A stretch of 5,921 bases of DNA from an uncultured bacterium (GTDB taxonomy: Bacteria > Verrucomicrobiota > Lentisphaeria > Victivallales > UBA1829). Numbering within the stretch: position 1 is the stretch's first letter; each line of letters opens with the position of its first letter. The translations under genes were made by a program, and so were the position numbers. This document shows positions 1 to 5,507 of the stretch, one piece after another. Under the pieces are notes generated by a model. It was not told the origin of the DNA. It did not search any database and saw only the letters and a program-made list of their open reading frames with translations. The stretch spans positions 1 through 5,921 of the forward strand of contig URNE01000166.1 in the NCBI GenBank assembly GCA_900549045.1, in the 5' to 3' direction.

Positions 1-16
1 TGAACCCGTCGTTCAT
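1..16 (-). CDS. Start of a downstream gene, cut by the left edge
   Basis: Only the first five codons are inside the window (Met-Asn-Asp-Gly-Phe, then one base). The start is supported by two things. The ATG overlaps the TGA of the preceding gene in an ATGA junction (bases 16 to 13), and a GGAGGTGA element at 18-25 precedes it. That element is complementary to eight bases at the 16S rRNA 3' end and leaves 4 nt between GGAGG and the ATG. Nothing can be said about function. The coupling implies that the operon continues to the left. The start could be spurious if no open frame continues beyond the edge. Confidence 0.55.
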
Positions 17-723
17 TTCACCTCCCTGCGGTAAATGAAAATGTCTTTCGGAAGGCGCGCGGCCTCCCTCCCCTCCGCAAGTTCCGTCCAACCGGATTCG
101 TTCATTCCGCCGACCGTGACCCGGTAATCTGGAAGCGGATGCGCTTCCTTCAGAAACGGGCGATGCCACTGTCCGCCGGAAAGATAACCGATCTGTCCGA
201 AATACGTCTCAATCAGCGGATGCTTCCCGCTCTGATACTCATCACAGCTCTTCACGGTTATTCTTGCGGAGGCACGGTTCCGCCAATCCGCGCGGATCAT
301 GCGGGCGGCGGCGACAACAGTCTGACGCTCATGGCTTTTCTTGCGCGAAGTGTATTCCTTGATCAGCGGAGAATAAATATCCCAGACCGTGAAGGTCGCG
401 CAGGCGGCAAGCAGAAGAATGCCTAGTTTTTTTCCGCGCGGCGTCCGGCAAAGGAAACGCCACGTCTCCCGCACGCCAAGTGCGGTGAACGGCAGACTGA
501 GCGGAAGCGCGACCAGCAGATAACGGCGCGACGTCACGAGAATACCATAGAAAAGCCACGGCTGAAATGCCAGCGAAAGGAAAAATAAAAGATACATTCC
601 GAACAGAAGCGTATCGAAACGCGTCCATTCGCCGCGGCGGATCCGCAGAACGACGCCCAGAACGGCAAATACAAAAAACTGCGGATAAAGCCCCTTCAGG
701 AGCGAAAGCAGGAAATCACTCAT
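13..723 (-). CDS. Polytopic membrane protein resembling the C-terminal half of a GT-C glycosyltransferase (ArnT/PMT type)
   Basis: This is a 236-residue protein with about four hydrophobic helices (roughly residues 12-28, 38-58, 67-84 and 98-117), then a soluble tail of about 115 residues. Residues 65-75 (SRRYLLVALPL) match the Arg-Tyr-Leu-x-x-x-x-Pro-Leu element common near the end of the membrane part of PMT_2/ArnT-like lipid-linked sugar transferases. The tail has the mixed alpha/beta look of the extracytoplasmic domain that follows that element. The protein lacks an N-terminal catalytic loop and is too short for a whole GT-C enzyme, which usually has 450 or more residues. The upstream protein ends exactly where this one would continue, so the two probably form one enzyme. 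The ATG at 723 overlaps the upstream stop by eight bases (ATGAGTGA) and has its own GGGAGGG at 729-735, which argues for a real start. Function and sugar donor are not known; the family call is inference from hydropathy and one motif. Confidence 0.75.
   Translation of the reverse strand: MSDFLLSLLKGLYPQFFVFAVLGVVLRIRRGEWTRFDTLLFGMYLLFFLSLAFQPWLFYGILVTSRRYLLVALPLSLPFTALGVRETWRFLCRTPRGKKLGILLLAACATFTVWDIYSPLIKEYTSRKKSHERQTVVAAARMIRADWRNRASARITVKSCDEYQSGKHPLIETYFGQIGYLSGGQWHRPFLKEAHPLPDYRVTVGGMNESGWTELAEGREAARLPKDIFIYRREVK
18..26 (-). promoter_or_regulatory. Strong Shine-Dalgarno for the gene leaving the left edge
   Basis: On the minus strand the sequence reads GGGAGGTGA directly before AATG. 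It lies inside the last codons of the 236-residue membrane protein gene. Its length of match to the anti-Shine-Dalgarno and its position before an ATGA overlap are the reasons for calling a new gene start at base 16. The spacing is somewhat short. Confidence 0.6.
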
Positions 724-2281
724 TGGAACCCTCCCGGGGAAGCGGAAGCTGCGCCGCAGGATTGCGCAGCCTATCCAAAAGCGGCAGTTTTTTGCTCAGA
801 CGGCGCAGCACCATCGCATGACGGTACTCAGGTACCGGCCAGCCGATCATGCGGTAGTTGTAACACATCTGCGGAAAAAGAATCAGCAGAACCAGTCCCC
901 CCGCCGCCAGACTCCGCAACGGATGACGATGCCGGACAAAATCCCAGATCAGCAAAATCAATGATGCCGCCGCCACGAACAGCGCAGTGTCTCCCCGGCT
1001 CAGCAGCAGAACCGCCGCACCGAACGCAAATGCAAGGTAACCGCCCGGGCGGCGTCCGGAATCATGCAGAAGCGCGGCCGCATAAAGCAGAAACGATGCA
1101 CCGAACACGGCCGCAGTCTCGCGCAGTCCGAAATAGCCCAGACGCATGAGGTAGGAACAGAACGGAATCAGAACCGCCGCGAACACGGCGTTGCCGAATC
1201 CGTAAATCCGGCGGACCGCAAAGAAAACCGGAAAAACGCTCAGCGCAAGGAAAAGGGCCGACGCCATCCGGCACGCCGCCCAACCGCTGATCGGGAAGAG
1301 AGACGCGAGGAATCCCGCACAAACAGGCAGAAGCGGCGTTATGCGCGGATGAAAGGCGAATTCCCAGTCTCCCGCCGCAAACGCTTCCGCCATCGGAGCG
1401 TAACGGCCGGCGACGTCCAGTTTCGGAAGCTCCGAAAACAGAAGCGCGGGAACCAGAGCGAGAAGCGTCGCAAAAAAAATCAAAACGGGAATCAGCAGAT
1501 CTTTCCGCCGTCCCATGAAGTATCCCGCGCCCTTGACAGCAAACGGGAAAATCAGACGCAGAGGGAGTCGAACCCTCGCATGGAATCCGCGCAGTTCCGG
1601 ATGTGCGGCATGAAGTTCGCCCACCTCGAATCCGCGGCGGAACAGGGAAAGCACCGTCTCCGGATGTTCATGACGGCCAACCGCCTCGGCGCAGTACCCG
1701 GTTCGCCCGCCGCCGCGGATGATCTGCGATGCAAGAAGCGTATCTTCGCCGAATTTGCAAACGGGGAAATTGCCGTGGCGCAGCACCTCTTTCACCTTCC
1801 ATGCGGCAAAGGCGTCGGAGAAGAAAAACGGAGAATCGCCCTCCCGCGTATTGATACGCGAATGTTCCGGATAACAGTTCTTCCGCTGCCACGCGTCGAA
1901 AGAACCGGCGGCATGCACGATCTGGCGTCCGTAACACCCGGCAATGTCATGAGTCCGGAGGAAGTCAACAAGATTCTTCAGGGAATCCGGAGAACTGAGT
2001 TCAACATCCTGGGAAAGGAAAACGACGGCGTCAAAACCGCGGTGATTCAGCAGACGGACGATCCGGTTCCGGGTTCCGCCGTGATTGAAACGTTCGCGGC
2101 GGATGCGGAGAACATTCCATCCGCAATCCCGCGCAAGAATGCGGGTCATGTCTCCGGATGAGCTGTCTATGACGAGCTTCAGGTCCGGAACGAATGTTTG
2201 AGCATCAACAGCATTCAAAATGCGCTTCCAACAGTCGTCGCGGTCGGCATTCAACGTTGGAATTATGAGCGCAGTTTTCAT
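716..2281 (-). CDS. Rhamnosyltransferase-like GT2 domain fused to an N-terminal half of a GT-C membrane domain
   Basis: This 521-residue protein has two parts. Residues 1-235 are a GT2 (GT-A fold) glycosyltransferase. Visible motifs are IPTLNA (7-12), DSSSGD (39-44), FNHGGTRN (65-72), LSQDVE (89-94, DXD-like position), CYGRQ (116-120), FGEDTLLASQ (177-186) and GRHEH (202-206). FNHGGTRN, QD and YGRQ together are typical of RfbF-like rhamnosyltransferases. Residues 262 to about 475 hold roughly eight hydrophobic helices. The first loop, LDVAGRYAPMAEAF (288-301), has Asp289 where GT-C enzymes keep a catalytic Asp, but the protein stops before the usual RYLLxxxP element, which is found in the next gene. 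The expected role is sugar transfer at the cytoplasmic membrane for an envelope glycan or glycolipid. The start ATG shares one base with the amaP-like stop (TAATG), and a clear Shine-Dalgarno at normal spacing is absent. Rhamnose as the sugar is only a family-based guess. Confidence 0.82.
   Translation of the reverse strand: MKTALIIPTLNADRDDCWKRILNAVDAQTFVPDLKLVIDSSSGDMTRILARDCGWNVLRIRRERFNHGGTRNRIVRLLNHRGFDAVVFLSQDVELSSPDSLKNLVDFLRTHDIAGCYGRQIVHAAGSFDAWQRKNCYPEHSRINTREGDSPFFFSDAFAAWKVKEVLRHGNFPVCKFGEDTLLASQIIRGGGRTGYCAEAVGRHEHPETVLSLFRRGFEVGELHAAHPELRGFHARVRLPLRLIFPFAVKGAGYFMGRRKDLLIPVLIFFATLLALVPALLFSELPKLDVAGRYAPMAEAFAAGDWEFAFHPRITPLLPVCAGFLASLFPISGWAACRMASALFLALSVFPVFFAVRRIYGFGNAVFAAVLIPFCSYLMRLGYFGLRETAAVFGASFLLYAAALLHDSGRRPGGYLAFAFGAAVLLLSRGDTALFVAAASLILLIWDFVRHRHPLRSLAAGGLVLLILFPQMCYNYRMIGWPVPEYRHAMVLRRLSKKLPLLDRLRNPAAQLPLPREGSNE
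729..735 (-). promoter_or_regulatory. Shine-Dalgarno deciding the start of the 236-residue membrane protein
   Basis: The minus strand reads GGGAGGG, then five bases, then ATG at 723. The site sits inside the last codons of the upstream glycosyltransferase gene. Its good sequence and spacing support independent, coupled initiation rather than a chance ATG after a frameshift. Confidence 0.6.
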
Positions 2282-2766
2282 TACTGTATTGCAGCCCCCC
2301 GAACGGGCCGGACCCGTCCTATCCGGATTTTAACTTCCGATATGGAATTGATTCCGAAGGCGGCTTCCAGTTCCGCCAAAGTTTTTTTCTGGAAGGCATC
2401 CAGCATTTGAGGAAGCGGCATGCCGTCCGTCGGCTGGAACTCCATCAGCACTTCAAGCCAAGTGGAGCTCCGGCGGGAGCGGAGAGACGCTTTGTCGATT
2501 TTGAGTCCGGGGAAATCCGATTCCAGCGATTTCACCAGATCGGAAATGGAACGCGCCGCGATGAAGACCGTTCCGCGTTCCGCCTGAAGCAGAATGCCTT
2601 TAGCCCGGCGTGAAGTCGCGATGAGCCAGTAGAGAATGAGCGCAATCAGAAGCGTGAACGCGAAAACCATCAGCCCGGACATGAATCCGGCGAGGAATTC
2701 GCTTCCCGTATCGAACGAAAAAAATCCGATCGCGAACTCTCTTAACGCCTGATATGCGCCGCGCAT
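2281..2766 (-). CDS. AmaP-like single-pass membrane protein with Asp23-related domain
   Basis: A 161-residue protein. A strong transmembrane helix spans about residues 29-50, followed by a basic patch (TSRRAK, 51-56) that by the positive-inside rule puts the C-terminus in the cytoplasm. Residues 64-152 repeat the layout of Asp23/Gls24 domains: a strand at RGTVFIAARS, a helix at ISDLVKSLE, strands near residues 89 and 103-110, a long helix at about 117-137, and a last strand SEVKIRIGRV. This matches AmaP, the membrane anchor that recruits Asp23 in Staphylococcus aureus, except that AmaP has two N-terminal membrane helices while only one is clear here. It directly follows two Asp23 genes with a 3-base gap and is followed by a one-base overlap with the glycosyltransferase. 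Role as anchor of the two Asp23 proteins is inferred from fold and context; sequence similarity to AmaP is weak by eye. Confidence 0.7.
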   Translation of the reverse strand: MRGAYQALREFAIGFFSFDTGSEFLAGFMSGLMVFAFTLLIALILYWLIATSRRAKGILLQAERGTVFIAARSISDLVKSLESDFPGLKIDKASLRSRRSSTWLEVLMEFQPTDGMPLPQMLDAFQKKTLAELEAAFGINSISEVKIRIGRVRPVRGAAIQ

Positions 2767-2769
2767 GGT

Positions 2770-3177
2770 TTATTCCTCCTCGCCGTCTTCTCCGTCCGGA
2801 GAATCTTCCAGATCCATGATCACGACATTGACATGGTCGACTTTCATTCCGGCGAGTTTGAAAATTTCACCGGCAACGGCGTTTTTCAGTTCACTGGCGA
2901 CCTGCGGAATCAGGACGCCGTACAGAAGAATCACGCGGACTTCCACGGAGACGGAGTTTTCGTTCATCTCAACCGTGATTGCACGATCCTGAATTTTTTT
3001 GCTTCCGACAATTTCCGCAAGATTGTCGACCAGGCTGCTGGTTCCGAGACGGAGCACGCCTTCCACGCTCATCGCCGCCTTGCGGACGATGGAGGCAATG
3101 ACACTTTCATGAACTTTCACCGCGCCGACGGAATTTTCGTGCGCCGGCTTTGCCGTTTTCTTTTTTGCAACTGCCAT
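2770..3177 (-). CDS. Asp23/Gls24 family envelope stress protein, second copy
   Basis: A 135-residue soluble protein of the Asp23/Gls24 (DUF322) family. The family layout is clear: VKVHESVIASIVRKAAMSVEGV (20-41, given here only to mark the first helix), the middle segment SSLVDNLAEIVGSKKI (47-62), paired strands around residues 66-86, YGVLIPQVASELKNAV (86-101), and the closing strand MKVDHVNVVIMDLED (111-125). It differs from the copy upstream by a Lys-rich N-terminal extension (AVAKKKTAK, residues 2-10) and a shorter acidic tail (GEDGEEE, 129-135). The two are about 60% identical over 105 residues by eye, so this is a tandem duplication that has diverged. In Staphylococcus, Asp23 is an abundant membrane-associated protein held by AmaP; in Bacillus the accBC-linked homologue YqhY is genetically connected to acetyl-CoA carboxylase activity. 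The exact role here is unknown. It starts 2 bases after the first copy ends. Confidence 0.92.
   Translation of the reverse strand: MAVAKKKTAKPAHENSVGAVKVHESVIASIVRKAAMSVEGVLRLGTSSLVDNLAEIVGSKKIQDRAITVEMNENSVSVEVRVILLYGVLIPQVASELKNAVAGEIFKLAGMKVDHVNVVIMDLEDSPDGEDGEEE
2775..2781 (-). promoter_or_regulatory. Shine-Dalgarno of the amaP-like gene inside the acidic tail codons of the preceding gene
   Basis: The minus strand reads GAGGAGG, eight bases before the ATG at 2766. The same bases encode part of the terminal Glu-Glu-Glu of the second Asp23 protein, whose TAA follows at once. The element fixes the start at 2766. Confidence 0.75.
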
Positions 3178-3179
3178 GA

Positions 3180-3560
3180 TTATTCCTCCTCTTCCTGCGG
3201 TTCCTCCGCATCCTCAATCTCGCGAACCACGATGTTGACGCACCCGACCTTCAGTCCGGTCAGACGCGTGATCTCATCCGCAATCGCAGTCTGCACGGCG
3301 GCAGCAACCTGGGGAAGCGAGACCCCGTAATACAGATTGACGGAGACTTCCACGGAGACAGAGGACGGACCCATTTCCACGACGATGGAGCGGTCATGGA
3401 TTTTTTTGCTTCCGACCATTTCGGCGATATTGTCAACAAAGCTGCTTCCGGAGATCTTGGAGACTCCTTCGACCGAACACGCCATTCTGCGCACGATCGT
3501 TGCAATCACATTTTCGTGAATCCGGACCGTGCCCTTGGTTGCGCTGTAAATCTCATTCAT
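3180..3560 (-). CDS. Asp23/Gls24 family envelope stress protein, first copy (YqhY-like by position)
   Basis: A 126-residue soluble Asp23/Gls24 family protein. Residues 10-34 (GTVRIHENVIATIVRRMACS and following) form the first strand and helix ending in the conserved VEGV. SSFVDNIAEMVGSKKI (39-54) is the middle segment shared with the second copy. YYGVSLPQVAAAVQTAI (77-93) and LTGLKVGCVNIVVREIED (100-117) are the family's most conserved C-terminal parts, and an acidic tail (EEPQEEEE) closes it. No signal peptide or membrane helix is seen, so it should be cytoplasmic, probably held at the membrane by the AmaP-like protein two genes on. It begins 26 bases after accC with GGAG at 3568-3571, seven bases before the ATG. 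The location right after accC is that of Bacillus yqhY, whose loss is tolerated through mutations lowering acetyl-CoA carboxylase activity; a similar regulatory or scaffold link is a fair inference, not shown. Confidence 0.93.
   Translation of the reverse strand: MNEIYSATKGTVRIHENVIATIVRRMACSVEGVSKISGSSFVDNIAEMVGSKKIHDRSIVVEMGPSSVSVEVSVNLYYGVSLPQVAAAVQTAIADEITRLTGLKVGCVNIVVREIEDAEEPQEEEE
3185..3191 (-). promoter_or_regulatory. Shine-Dalgarno of the second asp23 gene inside the acidic tail codons of the first
   Basis: The minus strand reads GAGGAGG, seven bases before the ATG at 3177. These bases also encode the closing Glu run of the first Asp23 protein. The near-ideal sequence and spacing fix the start of the second copy and suggest close translational coupling. 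Confidence 0.78.
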
Positions 3561-3586
3561 GTTTTTTCTCCATCCCTGCTCGGGGA

Positions 3587-4960
3587 TCAGTTGTTCTCTT
3601 TGGTCTTTTCAAAACTGCCGTTCTTCATGACCCGTTCAATGAAGCCGGTGTCATAACGGCCCTCGGTGAATTCCTTCGTGCCGGTGATGAACAGATCGAA
3701 CGGAATCGTGGTCGCGACGCCCTCGATGATGTACTCCTGAAGCGCGCGGCGGCACTTCGCAATGGCATCGGCGCGGTCATCTCCGTGAACAATCAGCTTG
3801 GCGATCATGCTGTCGTAATACGGTGGAATCGCATAGCCGCAGTAGGCATGGGAATCAATGCGCACGCCGTAGCCGCCCGGAGCGGAATAGAATTTGATTT
3901 TGCCAGGGCACGGCGCAAAGTTGCGGTACGGGTCTTCCGCATTGATGCGGCACTCAATCGCGTGACCGCGCGGGACAATCTGTTTCTGCGTGAAGCTGAG
4001 CTTGAGTCCGGCGGCAATGCGGATCTGTTCCTTGATGATGTCCACGCCCGTCACCATTTCGGTAACCGGGTGTTCAACCTGGACACGGGTGTTCATTTCC
4101 ATGAAATAGAACTGTTCCTTCGGTCCGAGAAGGAATTCGATGGTTCCGGCGCTGACGTATTTGACCGCCTTCGCCGCCTTGACAGCCGCCTCGCCGAGCT
4201 TCTTGCGGAGCGCGGGGGATATGGACGGGGACGGGGACTCCTCGATCAGCTTCTGATGACGGCGCTGCATGCTGCAGTCGCGCTCGCCGAGCTGGAGAAC
4301 ATTGCCGAAGGTGTCCGCGAGAATCTGAACTTCGATATGTTTCGGATTCTCGATGAATTTTTCGATGTAGACGTCACCGTTGCCGAAAGCCTTTTCCGCT
4401 TCGGTTTTCGCGGAGTGGAATCCCTGAATAAGACTGGCGTCGTTGTGGGCGATACGCATGCCGCGTCCGCCGCCGCCAGCCGAAGCCTTGATGATGACCG
4501 GATATTCGAGTTTGCGGGCGACGACGAGCGCCTCTTCTTCGGTTTCAATCACGCCGCCCGAGCCGGGGGTGATGGGAACGCCGGCCTTGCGCATGGTGTC
4601 GCGGGCGCAGGCTTTATCGCCCATCGCGCGCATCTGTTCGGGAGTGGGGCCGATAAAGGTGATGTTGCAGCTTTTGCAGATTTCCGCGAAGTGAACGTTC
4701 TCCGCAAGGAACCCGTAGCCGGGGTGAATGGCGTCAACGTCGCAGATCTCAGCGACGGAGATGATGCGGTCGATCAGCAGATAACTGTCGCTCGACTGCG
4801 CGGGACCGATGCACACCGCCTGGTCGGCGAATTTGACGGGCAGACTGTCTTCATCCGCTTTGGAATAGACGAGGACGGATTTGACGCCCATCTCCTTGCA
4901 CGCGCGGATAATCCGCAGGGCGATTTCGCCACGGTTGGCGATCAAGATCTTGTTAAACAT
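3587..4960 (-). CDS. accC: Biotin carboxylase subunit of acetyl-CoA carboxylase
   Basis: A 457-residue protein, close to the 449 of E. coli AccC. It carboxylates the biotin on AccB using ATP and bicarbonate, the first half-reaction of malonyl-CoA synthesis for fatty acids. Visible landmarks: the N-terminal domain opening FNKILIANRGEIALRIIRA (2-20), HPGYGFLAEN (79-88), ATP-grasp lysines at 116 and 158, the glycine-rich loop AGGGGRGMR (161-169), HIEVQ (208-212), RRHQKLIEE (233-241), the metal and biotin site FMEMNTRVQVEHPVTE (286-301, with Glu288, Asn290, Arg292), and ECRINAEDP (336-344, with Arg338). All key residues are present. The start was placed at 4960 rather than the in-frame ATG at 5002: AGGAG at 4968-4972 lies seven bases upstream, the MFNKILIANRGEIA opening is the family start, and the longer version would overlap the end of accB. 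Confidence 0.98.
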   Translation of the reverse strand: MFNKILIANRGEIALRIIRACKEMGVKSVLVYSKADEDSLPVKFADQAVCIGPAQSSDSYLLIDRIISVAEICDVDAIHPGYGFLAENVHFAEICKSCNITFIGPTPEQMRAMGDKACARDTMRKAGVPITPGSGGVIETEEEALVVARKLEYPVIIKASAGGGGRGMRIAHNDASLIQGFHSAKTEAEKAFGNGDVYIEKFIENPKHIEVQILADTFGNVLQLGERDCSMQRRHQKLIEESPSPSISPALRKKLGEAAVKAAKAVKYVSAGTIEFLLGPKEQFYFMEMNTRVQVEHPVTEMVTGVDIIKEQIRIAAGLKLSFTQKQIVPRGHAIECRINAEDPYRNFAPCPGKIKFYSAPGGYGVRIDSHAYCGYAIPPYYDSMIAKLIVHGDDRADAIAKCRRALQEYIIEGVATTIPFDLFITGTKEFTEGRYDTGFIERVMKNGSFEKTKENN

Positions 4961-4967
4961 GGAAACA

Positions 4968-4972
4968 CTCCT
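4968..4972 (-). promoter_or_regulatory. Shine-Dalgarno deciding the accC start
   Basis: AGGAG on the minus strand, seven bases before the ATG at 4960. It selects this start over an in-frame ATG fourteen codons upstream, which lies inside accB. Confidence 0.8.
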
Positions 4973-4988
4973 GGGCACAGAGCCGCAA

Positions 4989-5468
4989 TTATTCAATGAC
5001 AAAAAGCGGCTGTCCGTATTCGACGGGCTGTCCGTTCTCCGCGAGAATTTCTTTGATGACGCCGGACTTTTCGGCCTTGATTTCGTTCATGACCTTCATG
5101 GCCTCGATGATGCAGACCGTGGTATCGGGTTCGACTTTGGAACCGATTTTGACGAAAGCGTCGACGCCCGGAGCGGAGGAACGGTAGAAAGTTCCGACGA
5201 TCGGAGAGTCAATCGTCTCTCCTGCCGGAGCGGCCGCTGGTGCGGCGGGAGCGGCGGGGGCGGCCGCAGGCGCGGCGGCAACGGGCGCGGCAGCCGGAGC
5301 GGCCGCAGGCGCGGCGACAACAGGAGAAAGGGTCTGCGCGATTATCGGATTCGCATTCTGTCCGCCGCGCTTGATGCAGAGATGCATGTCTTCCGCTTCG
5401 ATCTTGAATTCCGTCAGATCATTCTCGGACATCAGCTTGACGATGGTTTTGATTTCTTCGATTTTCAT
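4989..5468 (-). CDS. accB: Biotin carboxyl carrier protein of acetyl-CoA carboxylase
   Basis: A 159-residue protein (E. coli AccB has 156). It carries the biotin that AccC carboxylates and delivers the carboxyl group to the carboxyltransferase (AccA/AccD, not in this window). The N-terminal segment, residues 1-36, is the charged helix and strand region seen in AccB (MKIEEIKTIVKLMSENDLTE). Residues about 50-82 form a flexible linker made almost only of Ala and Pro with some Val. The biotinyl domain runs from about 84 to 159, with SPIVGTFYR (88-96), the biotinylation motif EAMKVMNE (122-129, target Lys125, 35 residues from the end) and the closing GQPLFVIE. The start has AGAGG at 5476-5480, seven bases upstream. 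The gap to accC is 28 bases, and the pair is surely co-transcribed. Confidence 0.97.
   Translation of the reverse strand: MKIEEIKTIVKLMSENDLTEFKIEAEDMHLCIKRGGQNANPIIAQTLSPVVAAPAAAPAAAPVAAAPAAAPAAPAAPAAAPAGETIDSPIVGTFYRSSAPGVDAFVKIGSKVEPDTTVCIIEAMKVMNEIKAEKSGVIKEILAENGQPVEYGQPLFVIE
5222..5330 (-). repeat. GC-rich imperfect repeat coding the AccB Ala/Pro linker
   Basis: The stretch is built from degenerate GCx/CCx codons giving Ala-Ala-Pro units such as PAAAPAAAP. The unit GGAGCGGCCGC (plus strand) occurs at about 5226 and again near 5297, and GCGGCCGC-type blocks recur. Such linkers vary in length between strains because of slippage. The reading frame is intact throughout. Confidence 0.7.
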
Positions 5469-5470
5469 TT

Positions 5471-5485
5471 AAAAGCCTCTCTTTT
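5471..5485 (-). promoter_or_regulatory. Small inverted repeat holding the accB ribosome binding site in its loop
   Basis: The minus strand reads AAAAG-AGAGG-CTTTT: two five-base arms that pair perfectly around a five-base loop that is the accB Shine-Dalgarno. The stem has four A-T pairs and one G-C pair, so it would be weak. It could present or modestly regulate the site, or be chance. It is not followed by a T run beyond the arm and does not look like a terminator. Confidence 0.3.
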
Positions 5486-5507
5486 CCGCGTGTGGCGTCG
5501 CGCCGGT

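Noticed and set aside
716..735. Programmed ribosomal frameshift joining the two glycosyltransferase genes
   Set aside because: No slippery heptamer is seen at the junction. A Shine-Dalgarno with correct spacing before the second ATG explains translation more simply.
1064..2161. Plus-strand open frame of 365 codons
   Set aside because: Antisense to the GT2 domain gene. The translation is very rich in Arg, Glu, Lys and Gln with no fold-like pattern, as expected for a shadow frame.
2833..3330. Plus-strand open frame of 165 codons across both asp23 genes
   Set aside because: It spans the junction of two well-supported minus-strand genes and lacks any recognisable domain.
3561..3586. Terminator or promoter between accC and the first asp23
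   Set aside because: The 26-base gap holds a ribosome binding site but no convincing hairpin; the T run visible on the plus strand is an A run on the transcribed strand.
3500..4999. Long plus-strand open frame of 499 codons
   Set aside because: It is antisense to accC, which has every catalytic motif. The open frame is a by-product of GC-rich codon use; its translation resembles no known family and it has no supporting context.
4961..5002. Longer accC start adding fourteen residues
   Set aside because: The extension lies partly in the accB end, has no family similarity, and a good Shine-Dalgarno marks the ATG at 4960.
5222..5330. GC-rich repeats as a CRISPR-like or regulatory array
   Set aside because: The units are irregular, have no spacers, and code in frame for the Ala/Pro linker expected in AccB.
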